From contig UXAT02000002.1 of NCBI GenBank assembly GCA_900609035.2, positions 1 to 64,000 on the forward strand: DNA of 64,000 nucleotides, written 5' to 3'. Of this stretch, positions 1 through 8,020 are shown piece by piece. This stretch comes from Candidatus Defluviicoccus seviourii. GTDB taxonomy: Bacteria > Pseudomonadota > Alphaproteobacteria > Rhodospirillales > Defluviicoccaceae. The notes below the pieces were generated by a model. It saw only the letters and a program-made list of their open reading frames with translations. It did not search any database and was not told where the DNA came from. Position numbers and translations under genes: made by a program. How positions within the stretch are numbered: the first letter of the stretch is position 1; each line of letters begins with the position of its first letter.

Positions 1-74
1 GCCCAGCCAGCATCTTGAATCAGATTCGTACCCCCTTGTGAATCCCCAACGATTCCCACCGCTCAGAAACCGCT

Positions 75-195
75 CTAGTGGATCGGATCTGACGCTTGCA
101 TCCCAAACGTCAGATCGGTCGATCCACTAACCCATTGATCTGGTGGTTCGATTCAGCCAATGGATGGGATTCATCCGTTGGCATCGAACCACTAG
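75..195. mobile_element. 121-bp double-hairpin CTAG element (diverged member)
   Basis: The element begins and ends with CTAG and holds two long imperfect hairpins. The first pairs AGTGGATCGGATCTGACG with its near reverse complement ending at 128. The second pairs TGGTTCGAT (from 144) with ATCGAACCA (to 191). A spacer of about 15 nt separates them. Length and hairpin offsets match the elements at 34061 and 55603 almost exactly, although the stem sequences differ. The right CTAG contains the TAG stop codon of the minus-strand Cache gene. This is either a REP/BIME-type unit or a MITE with CTAG target duplication. Confidence 0.6.
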
Positions 196-746
196 TGCGC
201 CGGGTACTTCTCCGGATCGAGAGTGGTGTTCAGGAGGTTGGTCAGCTCTTCAACCGACATTTCAGCGTTATAGATGCCGGCGGCGGCCTGCACGCCGTAG
301 TCGAACGACACGTCGGCCGCGTGCGCATAGGAAATCTTGCGCGAGACGCCGCCTTCACCCGGTTTCGGCCAAGCATACTCCACCCAGCCGCCACGGGGTT
401 TCGCACCGGCGGCGCATAATTCCTTGAAAATCGGCTTGTTGTTGTTGTCCTTGATCTGCAGGAGCGGCCGGCCGACCAGGTCCGGACGCAAGGGGTGGGC
501 GAGCATCTCGTTCTTCGCGCAGTTGTAAACAAAGACGTAAGAGTCCTTCCACATCCAGCGGCCGCTGGAAGCGTTGAACTCGCTGAAACCGGCCTTGCCT
601 TTCTCGTTCAGGTACTGGACCGCCTCGAGCACCTTGGTCACGACCTCCTGCGGTGCGGCCGACTCAGTCGATTGGGCCAACGCCGCCGATCCGGTCGCCA
701 GCGAGCAGACGAGCGAAGCGAACGCGAGGGTTTTCCTGCCGTACAT
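192..746 (-). CDS. Secreted Cache-domain protein
   Basis: A 184-residue protein with an N-terminal signal peptide, probably cleaved after ALAQ near residue 25. One small-molecule-binding Cache domain fills the rest. The typical stretch is visible: SGRWMWKDSYVFVYNC, a region with PLRPDLVGR, then LLQIKDNNNK. Such stand-alone periplasmic Cache proteins are thought to bind small organic ligands, but the ligand here is unknown. GGAGG lies just upstream of the ATG at 746. It sits 50 bp downstream of, and on the same strand as, the acetate-transporter-like gene, so co-transcription is likely and a carboxylate ligand is a reasonable guess. The TAG stop lies within the terminal CTAG of a repeat element. 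Confidence 0.8.
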   Translation of the reverse strand: MYGRKTLAFASLVCSLATGSAALAQSTESAAPQEVVTKVLEAVQYLNEKGKAGFSEFNASSGRWMWKDSYVFVYNCAKNEMLAHPLRPDLVGRPLLQIKDNNNKPIFKELCAAGAKPRGGWVEYAWPKPGEGGVSRKISYAHAADVSFDYGVQAAAGIYNAEMSVEELTNLLNTTLDPEKYPAH

Positions 747-796
747 GGCAAACCTCCATTGATTGGGTAGATGCGGTGATGGTTCGACGGCCGCCC

Positions 797-1369
797 TCAG
801 CGGATCCACGGCTTGCCGACAGGCAACACGTCGCGGCCGAACAGATCCTGGAAGATGAGATGGGCCATGACGTACCAGGCGCCAAGCGCGCACGCCATCA
901 GCTCGAAGCCGGCATAGCGGGTTAGCTGCGGAAAGCCGAAATGGGCAAGGTCGAGCAGGACGAAGCCGATCACCAGGAGCGTGAACGTCAAGGCGAGCGC
1001 GCTGTTGGTGCGGAACGAGCCGATCCACATGATGATGGTATAGGCCGTCCAGGCGATAAGGAACCAGCCGACGTCTGTCGTGCTTGATTTGTAGATATCG
1101 TAATGGTTGCCCAGTAGAATCAGGCACAGCGCGATCCAGAAGCAGCCATAGGATGTAAACGCGCTGTAGCCAAAATTATTGCCCGACTTCATTTCCTGGA
1201 GGCCGGCAATCATCTGGGCGAGCCCTCCGAAGATCAGGCCAAGCCAGACGACGGGGCCTAGTCCCATCCAGCCGACGTTGTGGAATTGCAGCACAAGGGT
1301 GGTCAGTCCGAACCCGGCGAGACCGACGACCGCAGGGTTCCCCAATTTGAGGGCAGGTTGTTCAGCCAT
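797..1369 (-). CDS. GPR1/FUN34/YaaH (SatP-like) acetate transporter
   Basis: A 190-residue inner-membrane protein with about six hydrophobic segments. The N-terminal NPAVVGLAGFGLTTLVL matches the family signature (NPAPLGL-type motif followed by GFG.TT). Family members carry acetate or succinate by proton symport. The start at 1369 is preferred over an upstream in-frame start at 1459 because GGAGGGG sits about 6 nt before it and the extra 30 residues are not membrane-like. It is first in a likely two-gene unit with the Cache protein. Confidence 0.85.
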   Translation of the reverse strand: MAEQPALKLGNPAVVGLAGFGLTTLVLQFHNVGWMGLGPVVWLGLIFGGLAQMIAGLQEMKSGNNFGYSAFTSYGCFWIALCLILLGNHYDIYKSSTTDVGWFLIAWTAYTIIMWIGSFRTNSALALTFTLLVIGFVLLDLAHFGFPQLTRYAGFELMACALGAWYVMAHLIFQDLFGRDVLPVGKPWIR

Positions 1370-1775
1370 AGCGACCCCTCCTTCCTTTTTTTTCCGATGC
1401 GTGAATATCCGGTGCATCCAGTGGGTGCCGCCGCCCGGCCAGTGCCGCCGCTCGGCCAACGCCGCCGCCCGGCCAACGCCGCCGGCCGCGGCAGGATGCA
1501 GAGCCGGCTTCAGTAGCGGAATGGCAGGCCCTATTCAAGCAGGAGGCTAGGCCCGAGTCCGAACCGGGTAGATGGGTAACCGGATGGACCGGGGACATGG
1601 GTGACAGAGTCCCTCATCGGCAGGGAGGGCCTTGCCGATGTCCGCAGCCTTGTTCCTCCGGCGGAGCCGCTTACAGAGCCGCCGCTGGAACCACCCCGCT
1701 GCCGCTCGTCCCGGTCGGCTCGCGCGGGGTCATCCGCGACACTGTCCAACCATGCCCGGAGCTCAAGGAAGCGGC
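1370..1775. other. Gene-free stretch with GC-rich imperfect repeats
   Basis: I see no convincing gene. At about 1426-1490 there are imperfect repeats of GCCGCCGCCCGGCCA type. At 1615-1640 there is an 8-bp perfect hairpin (CATCGGCA/TGCCGATG) that could end the peptide transcript, but it lacks a T-run. The segment around 1568-1605 (GGGGACATGGGTGACAG) resembles the outer end of an insertion sequence, but no transposase follows. Confidence 0.4.
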
Positions 1776-1997
1776 TCAGGTTGCTTCGGCGGTTGCGGCG
1801 CTGGTGTCATCGTTGCGCTGGGTCGAAGCCTGCCCCTGCTGGCACCAGCAGTTGCACTTGCAGCCGGCTTCGGGCAACTCCGATGCGGCGCCCTCGCGGA
1901 AGTTCTCGGCGTTCGGGCCGCCCCAACAGCTGCATTTGCACTTCGCCATCGCCAGGGCCGAGATTTGTCCCGTGCCCGGAAAGCATTCGGTGATCAT
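1776..1997 (-). CDS. Cys-rich candidate RiPP precursor peptide
   Basis: A 73-residue peptide with two near-identical blocks, KCKCSCWGG (residues 19-27) and CKCNCWCQQG (46-55). Together they give seven clustered Cys plus C5, and two conserved Trp. An acidic linker separates the blocks and a Thr/Ala-rich tail follows. The ATG at 1997 has GGGAG about 8 nt upstream; the internal Met17 has none. It lies 27 nt downstream of, and on the same strand as, a radical SAM/SPASM protein, the usual arrangement for a peptide and its thioether-forming maturase. No signal peptide or homologue is recognised. A metal-binding metallothionein-like role is the main alternative. Confidence 0.7.
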   Translation of the reverse strand: MITECFPGTGQISALAMAKCKCSCWGGPNAENFREGAASELPEAGCKCNCWCQQGQASTQRNDDTSAATAEAT

Positions 1998-2024
1998 CGT
2001 TTCATCTCCCTTCCCACATGGTTG

Positions 2025-3473
2025 TTACCGTATCTCGACCTCTTGCGCCCAGGCGAAGGCGTCGTCACGCTGCTCCCGTGCGCCACAGTATCGAGTGAGG
2101 AGCCCTCGCCAGTAGCGACGCTGGTTGTCGCAGAAGTCCTGGCGGCGCGTTGGGTCAAGCGCGTCGTTGATCCGTACCGAGTTGACGCACTTCGCACAGA
2201 GGCGCACGGCCCAACAGGATCCGCAATGGGCGGCGAAGAACCGGTCGTAGGCGTCAACGACCGCGAGAATGCGATCGACCGCGAACCCTTCCTCGACACT
2301 TCCGATCGGCCACGCGGGAGCGACCCGCTCGCACATGAAGAAGGTGCCGTCGGTGTCGACGAAACACTTGCGCGCGCCCGGCAGGCATTGACCATGGGTC
2401 GGGATGGTCTCCGGCAGGGAACTCATCTCCCGCTGGTGAAGCGGCACAAAATCCCGACTGAGTTGGGTCCACGGCAATGCCCGGCGCTCGCGGGCGCCGG
2501 TTGCGAGATCGTCCTCGAAGTGCTGCCAGAGCTGCGTCCGCTGCGCCTGCGCCAGCGCCGGGTCGGTCTCACCGGCGAGGCGACCGGCGACAGTGGAAGG
2601 CTGCGGGTTGAGCGGCGCCACCATAACGTTGCTGCCGCGGAAGATGTCGGGGTGGGCAGCGAAAAACGCATCAAGTGCGTCCAAGTCAACGGGCGGGGCG
2701 AGGACGACGTTGAACTGCACGCGTTCCCTGAAATAGCGCTCGTCGAGGTGGCGAAGAAGATCGACGGCGCGCCAGACGGTGCCGAACGTGCCGCGGCCAT
2801 CACCGGTGCGGCGGTAGCGGTCATGAATCGCCTCGGGGCCGTCGAGGCTGATCGTCAGTCCGAAATCGGCCTCGATCAGGAAGCGCGCGGCGTCCTCATC
2901 GATCAGCGTGCCATTGGTGGTCACGCTGAAATGAACCCGCTCGCCGACGCTGGCGCGCGCCTGGGCGACAAGCGCGCGCAACAACGGCAGCCGCAGGAGC
3001 GGTTCGCCGCCATAGAATCCGATCGTGAACTGCTGCCGCCTTGGGTGGTTCAGGTACCAGGCAACCGCCGCGCGCGCGACGGCGGCCGGCATCTGCCGCT
3101 TGCTGTGGCTGCGGTGATGAGGATATGCGCCGGAGTACGTGCAGTACGCACACCTAAGATTGCAGGCTTCGGTGACGTTGAGAACCAGCTGGTCCGGTCC
3201 ATGTGCCAACAGACCGGCGATCTGGCCGTGCATTTCGTCGCGGGGGAAGCTGCGGATCGTGTAGGGGCGCTGACGCAGAAGCCCCTCGCTGCGCGCCGCC
3301 GCGACTTCTTCGCGCGCGACCTGATCGGTCTCACACCTTTCCCCGGGCGCTGAGCGAGCCTGTTCACCGTGGAGCACCCCGATGACCGACGGCTCCACGG
3401 CGAGTATGCGGTTCGACGACGTATCGTAAACGTAGTTCTGCCGCTCGGTTGCGAACGCACACCACAGAGACAT
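2025..3473 (-). CDS. Radical SAM/SPASM peptide maturase
   Basis: A 482-residue protein. Residues 1-95 form a PqqD-like peptide-recognition region (QNYVYDTSSNRIL). The SAM-cluster motif CNLRCAYC is at C104-C108-C111, followed by the GFYGGEPLL and SLDGP motifs of the barrel. The C-terminus carries a Cys-rich SPASM domain with at least seven Cys (KCFVDTDGTFFMC, HCGSCWAVRLCAKC, DFC) for auxiliary Fe-S clusters. Proteins of this architecture install thioether or C-C crosslinks in ribosomal peptides. It resembles Cys-rich-peptide (ranthipeptide-type) maturases; subfamily is not certain. The start at 3473 has GGAGG 6 nt upstream and is preferred over 3545. No transporter or protease gene is adjacent. 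Confidence 0.85.
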   Translation of the reverse strand: MSLWCAFATERQNYVYDTSSNRILAVEPSVIGVLHGEQARSAPGERCETDQVAREEVAAARSEGLLRQRPYTIRSFPRDEMHGQIAGLLAHGPDQLVLNVTEACNLRCAYCTYSGAYPHHRSHSKRQMPAAVARAAVAWYLNHPRRQQFTIGFYGGEPLLRLPLLRALVAQARASVGERVHFSVTTNGTLIDEDAARFLIEADFGLTISLDGPEAIHDRYRRTGDGRGTFGTVWRAVDLLRHLDERYFRERVQFNVVLAPPVDLDALDAFFAAHPDIFRGSNVMVAPLNPQPSTVAGRLAGETDPALAQAQRTQLWQHFEDDLATGARERRALPWTQLSRDFVPLHQREMSSLPETIPTHGQCLPGARKCFVDTDGTFFMCERVAPAWPIGSVEEGFAVDRILAVVDAYDRFFAAHCGSCWAVRLCAKCVNSVRINDALDPTRRQDFCDNQRRYWRGLLTRYCGAREQRDDAFAWAQEVEIR

Positions 3474-3646
3474 CTGCTGCCTCCGGTTGCCGACCTCTTT
3501 TCCGGCCTTCGCTCCAAATGGGGAATATAACCCAAAGTGGTTCAACTGTTAAGGGCCGTTCGCAGGCCTGTCGTTTGCCGGTTGCTGGCAGCGCGACGGG
3601 CCGCCATCATGCGCGCCGCAAGCTGAAACGGGAGAAGGGCGGTCCG

Positions 3647-4303
3647 GTGACCCGGTGCGTTGTCTTTGATCTTGGTGGGGTACTGATCGATTGGAACCCG
3701 CGCCACCTCTACCGGCGGCTGTTCAATGGTAACGCCGCGGCGATGGAGCACTTTCTCGGCCACATCTGCACGCCCGAATGGAACCATCAGCAGGACCTCG
3801 GCCGAACCTGGGCCGAGGCCGTGGCAGAGCGCAGCGCCCGCTTTCCTGAACACGCCGCCATGATCCGCCTGTACGCCGAGCGCTGGGACGAGATGGTGGC
3901 GGGCGCGATCGAACCGACGGCCGAGATCCTTGCAGCGCTCAAGGCTGCCGGCTGGCCGCTCTACTCGGTCACCAACTTCTCCGCCGAGACCTTCCCGCGC
4001 ATGGTCGAGCGCTTCTCTTTCCTGCAATTGTTCGACGGGATCGTCGTCTCGGGCGATGAGGGCGTCGGCAAGCCGGACCGGGCGATCTATCGGATCCTGT
4101 TCGATCGCTACGGACTGGAGCCCGGCCAGTGTCTCTTCATCGACGACGTGGCGGTCAACGTCGCCGGCAGCGAGGCGGCCGGCATGCCGGCGATCCACTA
4201 CCGCTCGCCGCCGCAGCTGGCCTCGGATCTCGCCGCGCGCGGTGTGCTTGCGGCCTCACCGACTGGCAGGGACGCCGATCCGCGTTCCCAAGCCCCTGGC
4301 TGA
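3647..4303 (+). CDS. HAD-superfamily (IA, YihX-like) hydrolase
   Basis: A 218-residue cytosolic phosphatase-type protein. Motif I is FDLGGVLIDWN, motif II SVTNFS, motif III GKPDRAIY and motif IV FIDDVAVNV. The FDLGGV form of motif I is typical of the YihX/epoxide-hydrolase-N-like branch that dephosphorylates sugar phosphates or dehalogenates. The exact substrate is unknown. The start is a GTG at 3647 with GGAGAAGG upstream; the earlier in-frame ATG lacks family similarity. It is divergent from the radical SAM gene with about 170 bp between them. Confidence 0.8.
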   Translation: MTRCVVFDLGGVLIDWNPRHLYRRLFNGNAAAMEHFLGHICTPEWNHQQDLGRTWAEAVAERSARFPEHAAMIRLYAERWDEMVAGAIEPTAEILAALKAAGWPLYSVTNFSAETFPRMVERFSFLQLFDGIVVSGDEGVGKPDRAIYRILFDRYGLEPGQCLFIDDVAVNVAGSEAAGMPAIHYRSPPQLASDLAARGVLAASPTGRDADPRSQAPG

Positions 4304-4383
4304 GCCGGCAGCCGAACGTGCGGGCCGCGCCGAGGTGGGCGAAGTCCCGCCCCTTATCTGCCGCCAGCGCGGTCGCCCCCGCT

Positions 4384-5592
4384 TCAGTGGCCGGACGAAG
4401 GTGACCTGTGCGCAAACGGGATATGGCTTGTCGCCAGCCGCGTGCCGGTCCGGGTGAGCCACTCCAAGGCCAACGCCGCCACGATGATCGCCGCTACGAC
4501 TCCGAGCATCTGGGGCAGGTCCGGAAGCGTCCCACGCCGGATCATCAGGTTGATGGCCACCGAGTTGACCAGGCACAGACTCAGGCTGTGGACCGCGCAC
4601 CATCGCATGGCGCTTGCCAGCGATGGCAGCCACCGTTCGGCTGCGACCGCCATCGCACGCACCAAGATGAGGTTGCATAGCGCAACCAAAACGGAGGACA
4701 CGGCGTTGCCAACGACCATCAGCGACAACCCGAGTGCCGGCAGATACATCAAGACCGCACCGACGAGCAGCCATCGCGCCGACAGCAGGCGCTGGACACG
4801 TATCGGGTCCTGCCGCATGGCGCCCGCGAGAGCCATCCCGAGCACGAATTCTGGTAAGCGGCTGAGGAAGATCGCCCCATGCGCCCAGGCGTCGAGGTAG
4901 TGCATGCCGGCGAGGGGAGCGTCGAACGCCCACAGGCCGAGGGCACGCACGATGATCCCCACCGGCAAGAGGATGGCGAGGAATCGCTGCCAGCCCCAGC
5001 GCTTGAAGATCCAGTAGAAGACGGGGAACACCGCGTAGAACTGGATGATCATGCCGACGAACCACCAGGATGCGGCAAAGACGTACATTTGCTGGCCGCC
5101 GACTCGCAGGCCCAGCGCGCTTGCCCAGACGCCGGGGCGGGTTGGATCGACCGCAAACCCGTGCGCGCCGATGATCCCCAGCGCCAGCATCACGAAATGC
5201 GCGACCCACCACATTGGATAGATGCGCCAGAAGCGGCGGATGTAATAGCCGCGCCAGTCGGGTTTGGTGTCAGCGTGGCGCAGCAGCGACCAGGTCAGAC
5301 CGAAGCCGCTGGCGATCAGGAACAGTTGCACGCCCTCGCCGCCGAGGCCGCCGATCCAGTGAAACAGGGTCAGCGGCCCATTCCAGATGCCGTGGCCGAC
5401 AAGGGGTTGCAGCTGGCTGATGCGTTCCGCGACCGGCGGCCAGTCGTTGGTCGGATCACTGATGGGGAAGGCCCCAAAGATCGCCCAGTTGATATGATCC
5501 CAGATAATCCAAAACATCGCGAAGCCCTTGGCGAAATCGAGCCACCCGATGTCGTGGCCGACACTGGCGTCGGCCCCCGCGGTTGTAGACAT
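4384..5592 (-). CDS. Acyltransferase 3 (OafA/YrhL-like) membrane protein
   Basis: A 402-residue polytopic membrane protein with about ten hydrophobic helices. The N-terminal GWLDFAKGFAMFWIIWDH fits the family start, where a membrane-embedded His takes part in acyl transfer to exported sugars or lipids. RRFWRIYPMWW matches the family RR.R..P pattern. It probably O-acylates a surface glycan; the target is unknown. No partner gene is adjacent. An 80-bp gap separates it from the convergent HAD gene. Confidence 0.8.
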   Translation of the reverse strand: MSTTAGADASVGHDIGWLDFAKGFAMFWIIWDHINWAIFGAFPISDPTNDWPPVAERISQLQPLVGHGIWNGPLTLFHWIGGLGGEGVQLFLIASGFGLTWSLLRHADTKPDWRGYYIRRFWRIYPMWWVAHFVMLALGIIGAHGFAVDPTRPGVWASALGLRVGGQQMYVFAASWWFVGMIIQFYAVFPVFYWIFKRWGWQRFLAILLPVGIIVRALGLWAFDAPLAGMHYLDAWAHGAIFLSRLPEFVLGMALAGAMRQDPIRVQRLLSARWLLVGAVLMYLPALGLSLMVVGNAVSSVLVALCNLILVRAMAVAAERWLPSLASAMRWCAVHSLSLCLVNSVAINLMIRRGTLPDLPQMLGVVAAIIVAALALEWLTRTGTRLATSHIPFAHRSPSSGH

Positions 5593-6330
5593 GTTCGCTT
5601 AGCTCAACGGTCCCATTTGGGTGTTGTTGCATGAATCGGCACGCGGACGAAAATGCGCGGCCACGCTACCCGTCCCACGCTCGACGCCCCGTGGGAGAAA
5701 GGCATGGCCAAATAATAGCGCTCACGGAAACTGTGTCACGAGCTGCTTCTGTGGCTTTGTATCGACACCGCGTTGGAGTTGCGCCGTCGCATCAGTTGCG
5801 TGGCGTCGCGGGCATCATCCACCCAAGTGGGGTGTTCCGCGGCGTCCCGGCAGCCGGCATGCCGGCGGTGCACGACCGCTCTCCGCAGCGGCTGATGGGG
5901 AGTTGGCTGTGCGCTCCGTCCTTGCCCCGCCCCGGAGCGGACGCATTGCCGTTTTGTGACGGGGGCGACGAACAGATCTTGATTCAGGACATGGAAATGG
6001 ATATCCTTTAGTTGGGTGATCTGGAAAAAGGAGGGTGCTTAATAGGCATGACTCCGCCGGATGAGGCGAAGGGAACCGGCCCCTTGGCACCGGTTTCTTC
6101 AGCGAAAGTCCAAGTTGATCTCGATCTGAGCATCGAGCGCAGAAGTCACGGTGACTTCGCCAGTCAAACCCCCGCCCGCCCATAAGGGGCACAGTGCGGG
6201 GGTTTGCATTTAGAGTGTTCCTGAGCGGTACTATGGTTACTTGCCTTTGGTCGTTGCTGGGCGCCGGTCTCGGGCGCGAGCGGGCAGCGAATTCTGGCCG
6301 ATTGGTCCGGCGCGGTCGTGTCCTTTCCTG
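5593..6330. other. Long intergenic region with hairpins
   Basis: About 740 bp with no convincing gene: short open frames here have no recognisable protein character. Two structures stand out, a perfect 16-bp palindrome GAAGTCACGGTGACTTC-like at about 6142-6157 and the 11-bp stem at 6165-6206. A segment at 6050-6110 (ACCGGCC...GGCACCGGT) can also fold. I could not assign it to a known riboswitch. Confidence 0.4.
6165..6206. terminator. Perfect 11-bp inverted repeat
   Basis: CAAACCCCCGC and GCGGGGGTTTG are exact reverse complements separated by 20 nt. The A/T-flanked GC stem is terminator-like for either strand, but no long T-run follows. It lies 125 bp before the photolyase gene. Confidence 0.4.
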
Positions 6331-7788
6331 ATGTCCCCTTCTCCGAACATCGTTTGGTTCCGCCAGGACCTGCGTCTGGCCGATAATCCGGCGCTTACGG
6401 CTGCGGCCGGCGACGGCGCGCCTGTGCTCGGCGTTTACATCCTGGATGACGAAACCCCCGGGCGATGGCAGTTGGGCGGCGCCAGCCGCTGGTGGCTGCA
6501 TCACAGCCTCACCGCTCTTGGCCGGTCGCTCGAACGCCATGGCGTGCCGCTGGTCGTCCGGAGCGGCCGTTCGGCGCCGGTCCTGGCCAGGCTTGCCGCC
6601 GAGGTGGGCGCAGCCGCCGTGTTCTGGAATGGCCACCTGGAAGCGCATTGGCGGCAGACGGAAAGGGAAGTCGAACAGGCGCTGGCGGCACAGGGTGTCG
6701 CCGGCCGCGCTTTCGGCCTGCCGCTCCTGTTCGATCCGACGCACGTCGTCGGCCGCGGCGGCGGCGCGTTCAAGGTTTTTGCCCCATTCTGGCGGGCCTG
6801 CCTCGCTGCTGCACCACCGCCAGCGCCGCTACCGCCGCCCGAGCGCCTGCAAGGCTTCGGAGGGTTGGCGGACGGCAGCACGCTCGCGGATCTGCGCCTG
6901 CTGCCGACAATGCCGGACTGGGCGGCGGGCCTGCGCGCTGCCTGGGCTCCGGGTGAAACCGAGGCGCAGGCGCGCCTCGCGGCCTTTCTCGATCATGACC
7001 TTGCCGGTTACGCCGCCCTGCGCGACCGGCCCGAGCCGTGCGCGACCTCGCGGCTGTCGCCGGCGATGCATTTCGGCGAGATCTCTGCGCGCCAGGTCTG
7101 GCACGCCACGGCAATGCGGATGGCGCTTGAACCTCATCTTGCCGCCGACGGCCATACCTTTCTGCGTGAGTTGGGCTGGCGGGAGTTCTTTGCCCGCCTT
7201 CTCCTCGAACATCCGGATGTCGCCGAGGCGCCGATGCAGCCACGGTTCGCGGATTTCCCCTGGGCGCGCGCGTCTTCTGGCCTTCAAGCCTGGCAGCAGG
7301 GGTGCACCGGCTTTCCGATCGTCGATGCCGGGATGCGCCAACTCTGGCAGACCGGCTGGATGCATAATCGGGTGCGCATGATCGTTGCCTCTTTCCTCAC
7401 CAAGGATCTCTTGATCCCCTGGCAGGACGGCGAGGCATGGTTCTGGGACACCCTCGTCGATGCCGACATGGCCAACAACGCCGGTGGCTGGCAGTGGGTG
7501 GCCGGATGTGGCACCGATGCGGCGCCGTTCTTTCGCATTTTCAGCCCCGTGCGGCAGGGCGAGCGCTTTGACCCGCAGGGCGATTACATTCGTCGCTGGG
7601 TTCCCGAACTGAAGCGCCTGCCGGCACGCTGGATCCACCGACCTTGGGATTCGCCGCCGCGCGAGCTGGACGTGGCGGGTGTCCGCTTAGGTGCCACATA
7701 TCCGAGCCCGATTCTGGATCACGAAAGCGCTCGCAAGCGCGCTCTTGCCGCATTTGCGAGTCTCCGGTCGCCGCAACCCCCCAAATGA
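6331..7788 (+). CDS. phrB: Deoxyribodipyrimidine photolyase (class I)
   Basis: A 485-residue flavoprotein that uses blue light to split cyclobutane pyrimidine dimers. The N-terminal alpha/beta antenna domain starts IVWFRQDLRLADNPAL. The C-terminal FAD domain shows GWMHNRVRMIVASFLTK, then DADMANNAGGWQWVAGCG and FDPQGDYIRRWVPEL, all family hallmarks, including the Asn that contacts reduced FAD and the tryptophan-rich electron chain. The ATG at 6331 gives a protein beginning directly at the antenna domain. Length is normal for the family. It appears monocistronic. Confidence 0.93.
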   Translation: MSPSPNIVWFRQDLRLADNPALTAAAGDGAPVLGVYILDDETPGRWQLGGASRWWLHHSLTALGRSLERHGVPLVVRSGRSAPVLARLAAEVGAAAVFWNGHLEAHWRQTEREVEQALAAQGVAGRAFGLPLLFDPTHVVGRGGGAFKVFAPFWRACLAAAPPPAPLPPPERLQGFGGLADGSTLADLRLLPTMPDWAAGLRAAWAPGETEAQARLAAFLDHDLAGYAALRDRPEPCATSRLSPAMHFGEISARQVWHATAMRMALEPHLAADGHTFLRELGWREFFARLLLEHPDVAEAPMQPRFADFPWARASSGLQAWQQGCTGFPIVDAGMRQLWQTGWMHNRVRMIVASFLTKDLLIPWQDGEAWFWDTLVDADMANNAGGWQWVAGCGTDAAPFFRIFSPVRQGERFDPQGDYIRRWVPELKRLPARWIHRPWDSPPRELDVAGVRLGATYPSPILDHESARKRALAAFASLRSPQPPK

Positions 7789-8020
7789 GGTGGCTTATCG
7801 AACGTTTGCTTGCATTTATATCACACTGATTGGGCTTTTGGGCCCCATCCGGCGGTGCGCGCGAAACGTGCCTTCGGTCCGCCGGTTACCACAATTAAAC
7901 TACTCGGTGGGTAGTCTCTGCGCGGTTCGGTAACACATGCCTGATGCAGACCTTCACTCGGTTGTGCAACCTCATCCGGTGCATCGTCTGGCAACATCGT
8001 GCAGCAGACGAAGAGTTCCC

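Noticed and set aside
1568-1640. Possible insertion-sequence end (GGGGACATGGGTGACAG and a hairpin)
   Set aside because: No transposase gene or matching opposite end could be found, so it is noted only as an intergenic feature.
1632-3353. A 573-codon open frame on the plus strand opposite the radical SAM gene
   Set aside because: It is antisense to a clearly recognisable SPASM protein, has no domain character and arises from GC-rich codon bias. Several similar long antisense frames (e.g. 31557-32867, 37748-38989, 42150-43676, 46805-48049, 49773-51155) were dropped for the same reason.
5631-6011. A 126-codon frame in the pre-photolyase gap
   Set aside because: No ribosome-binding site, odd composition and no recognisable domain; not supported as a gene.
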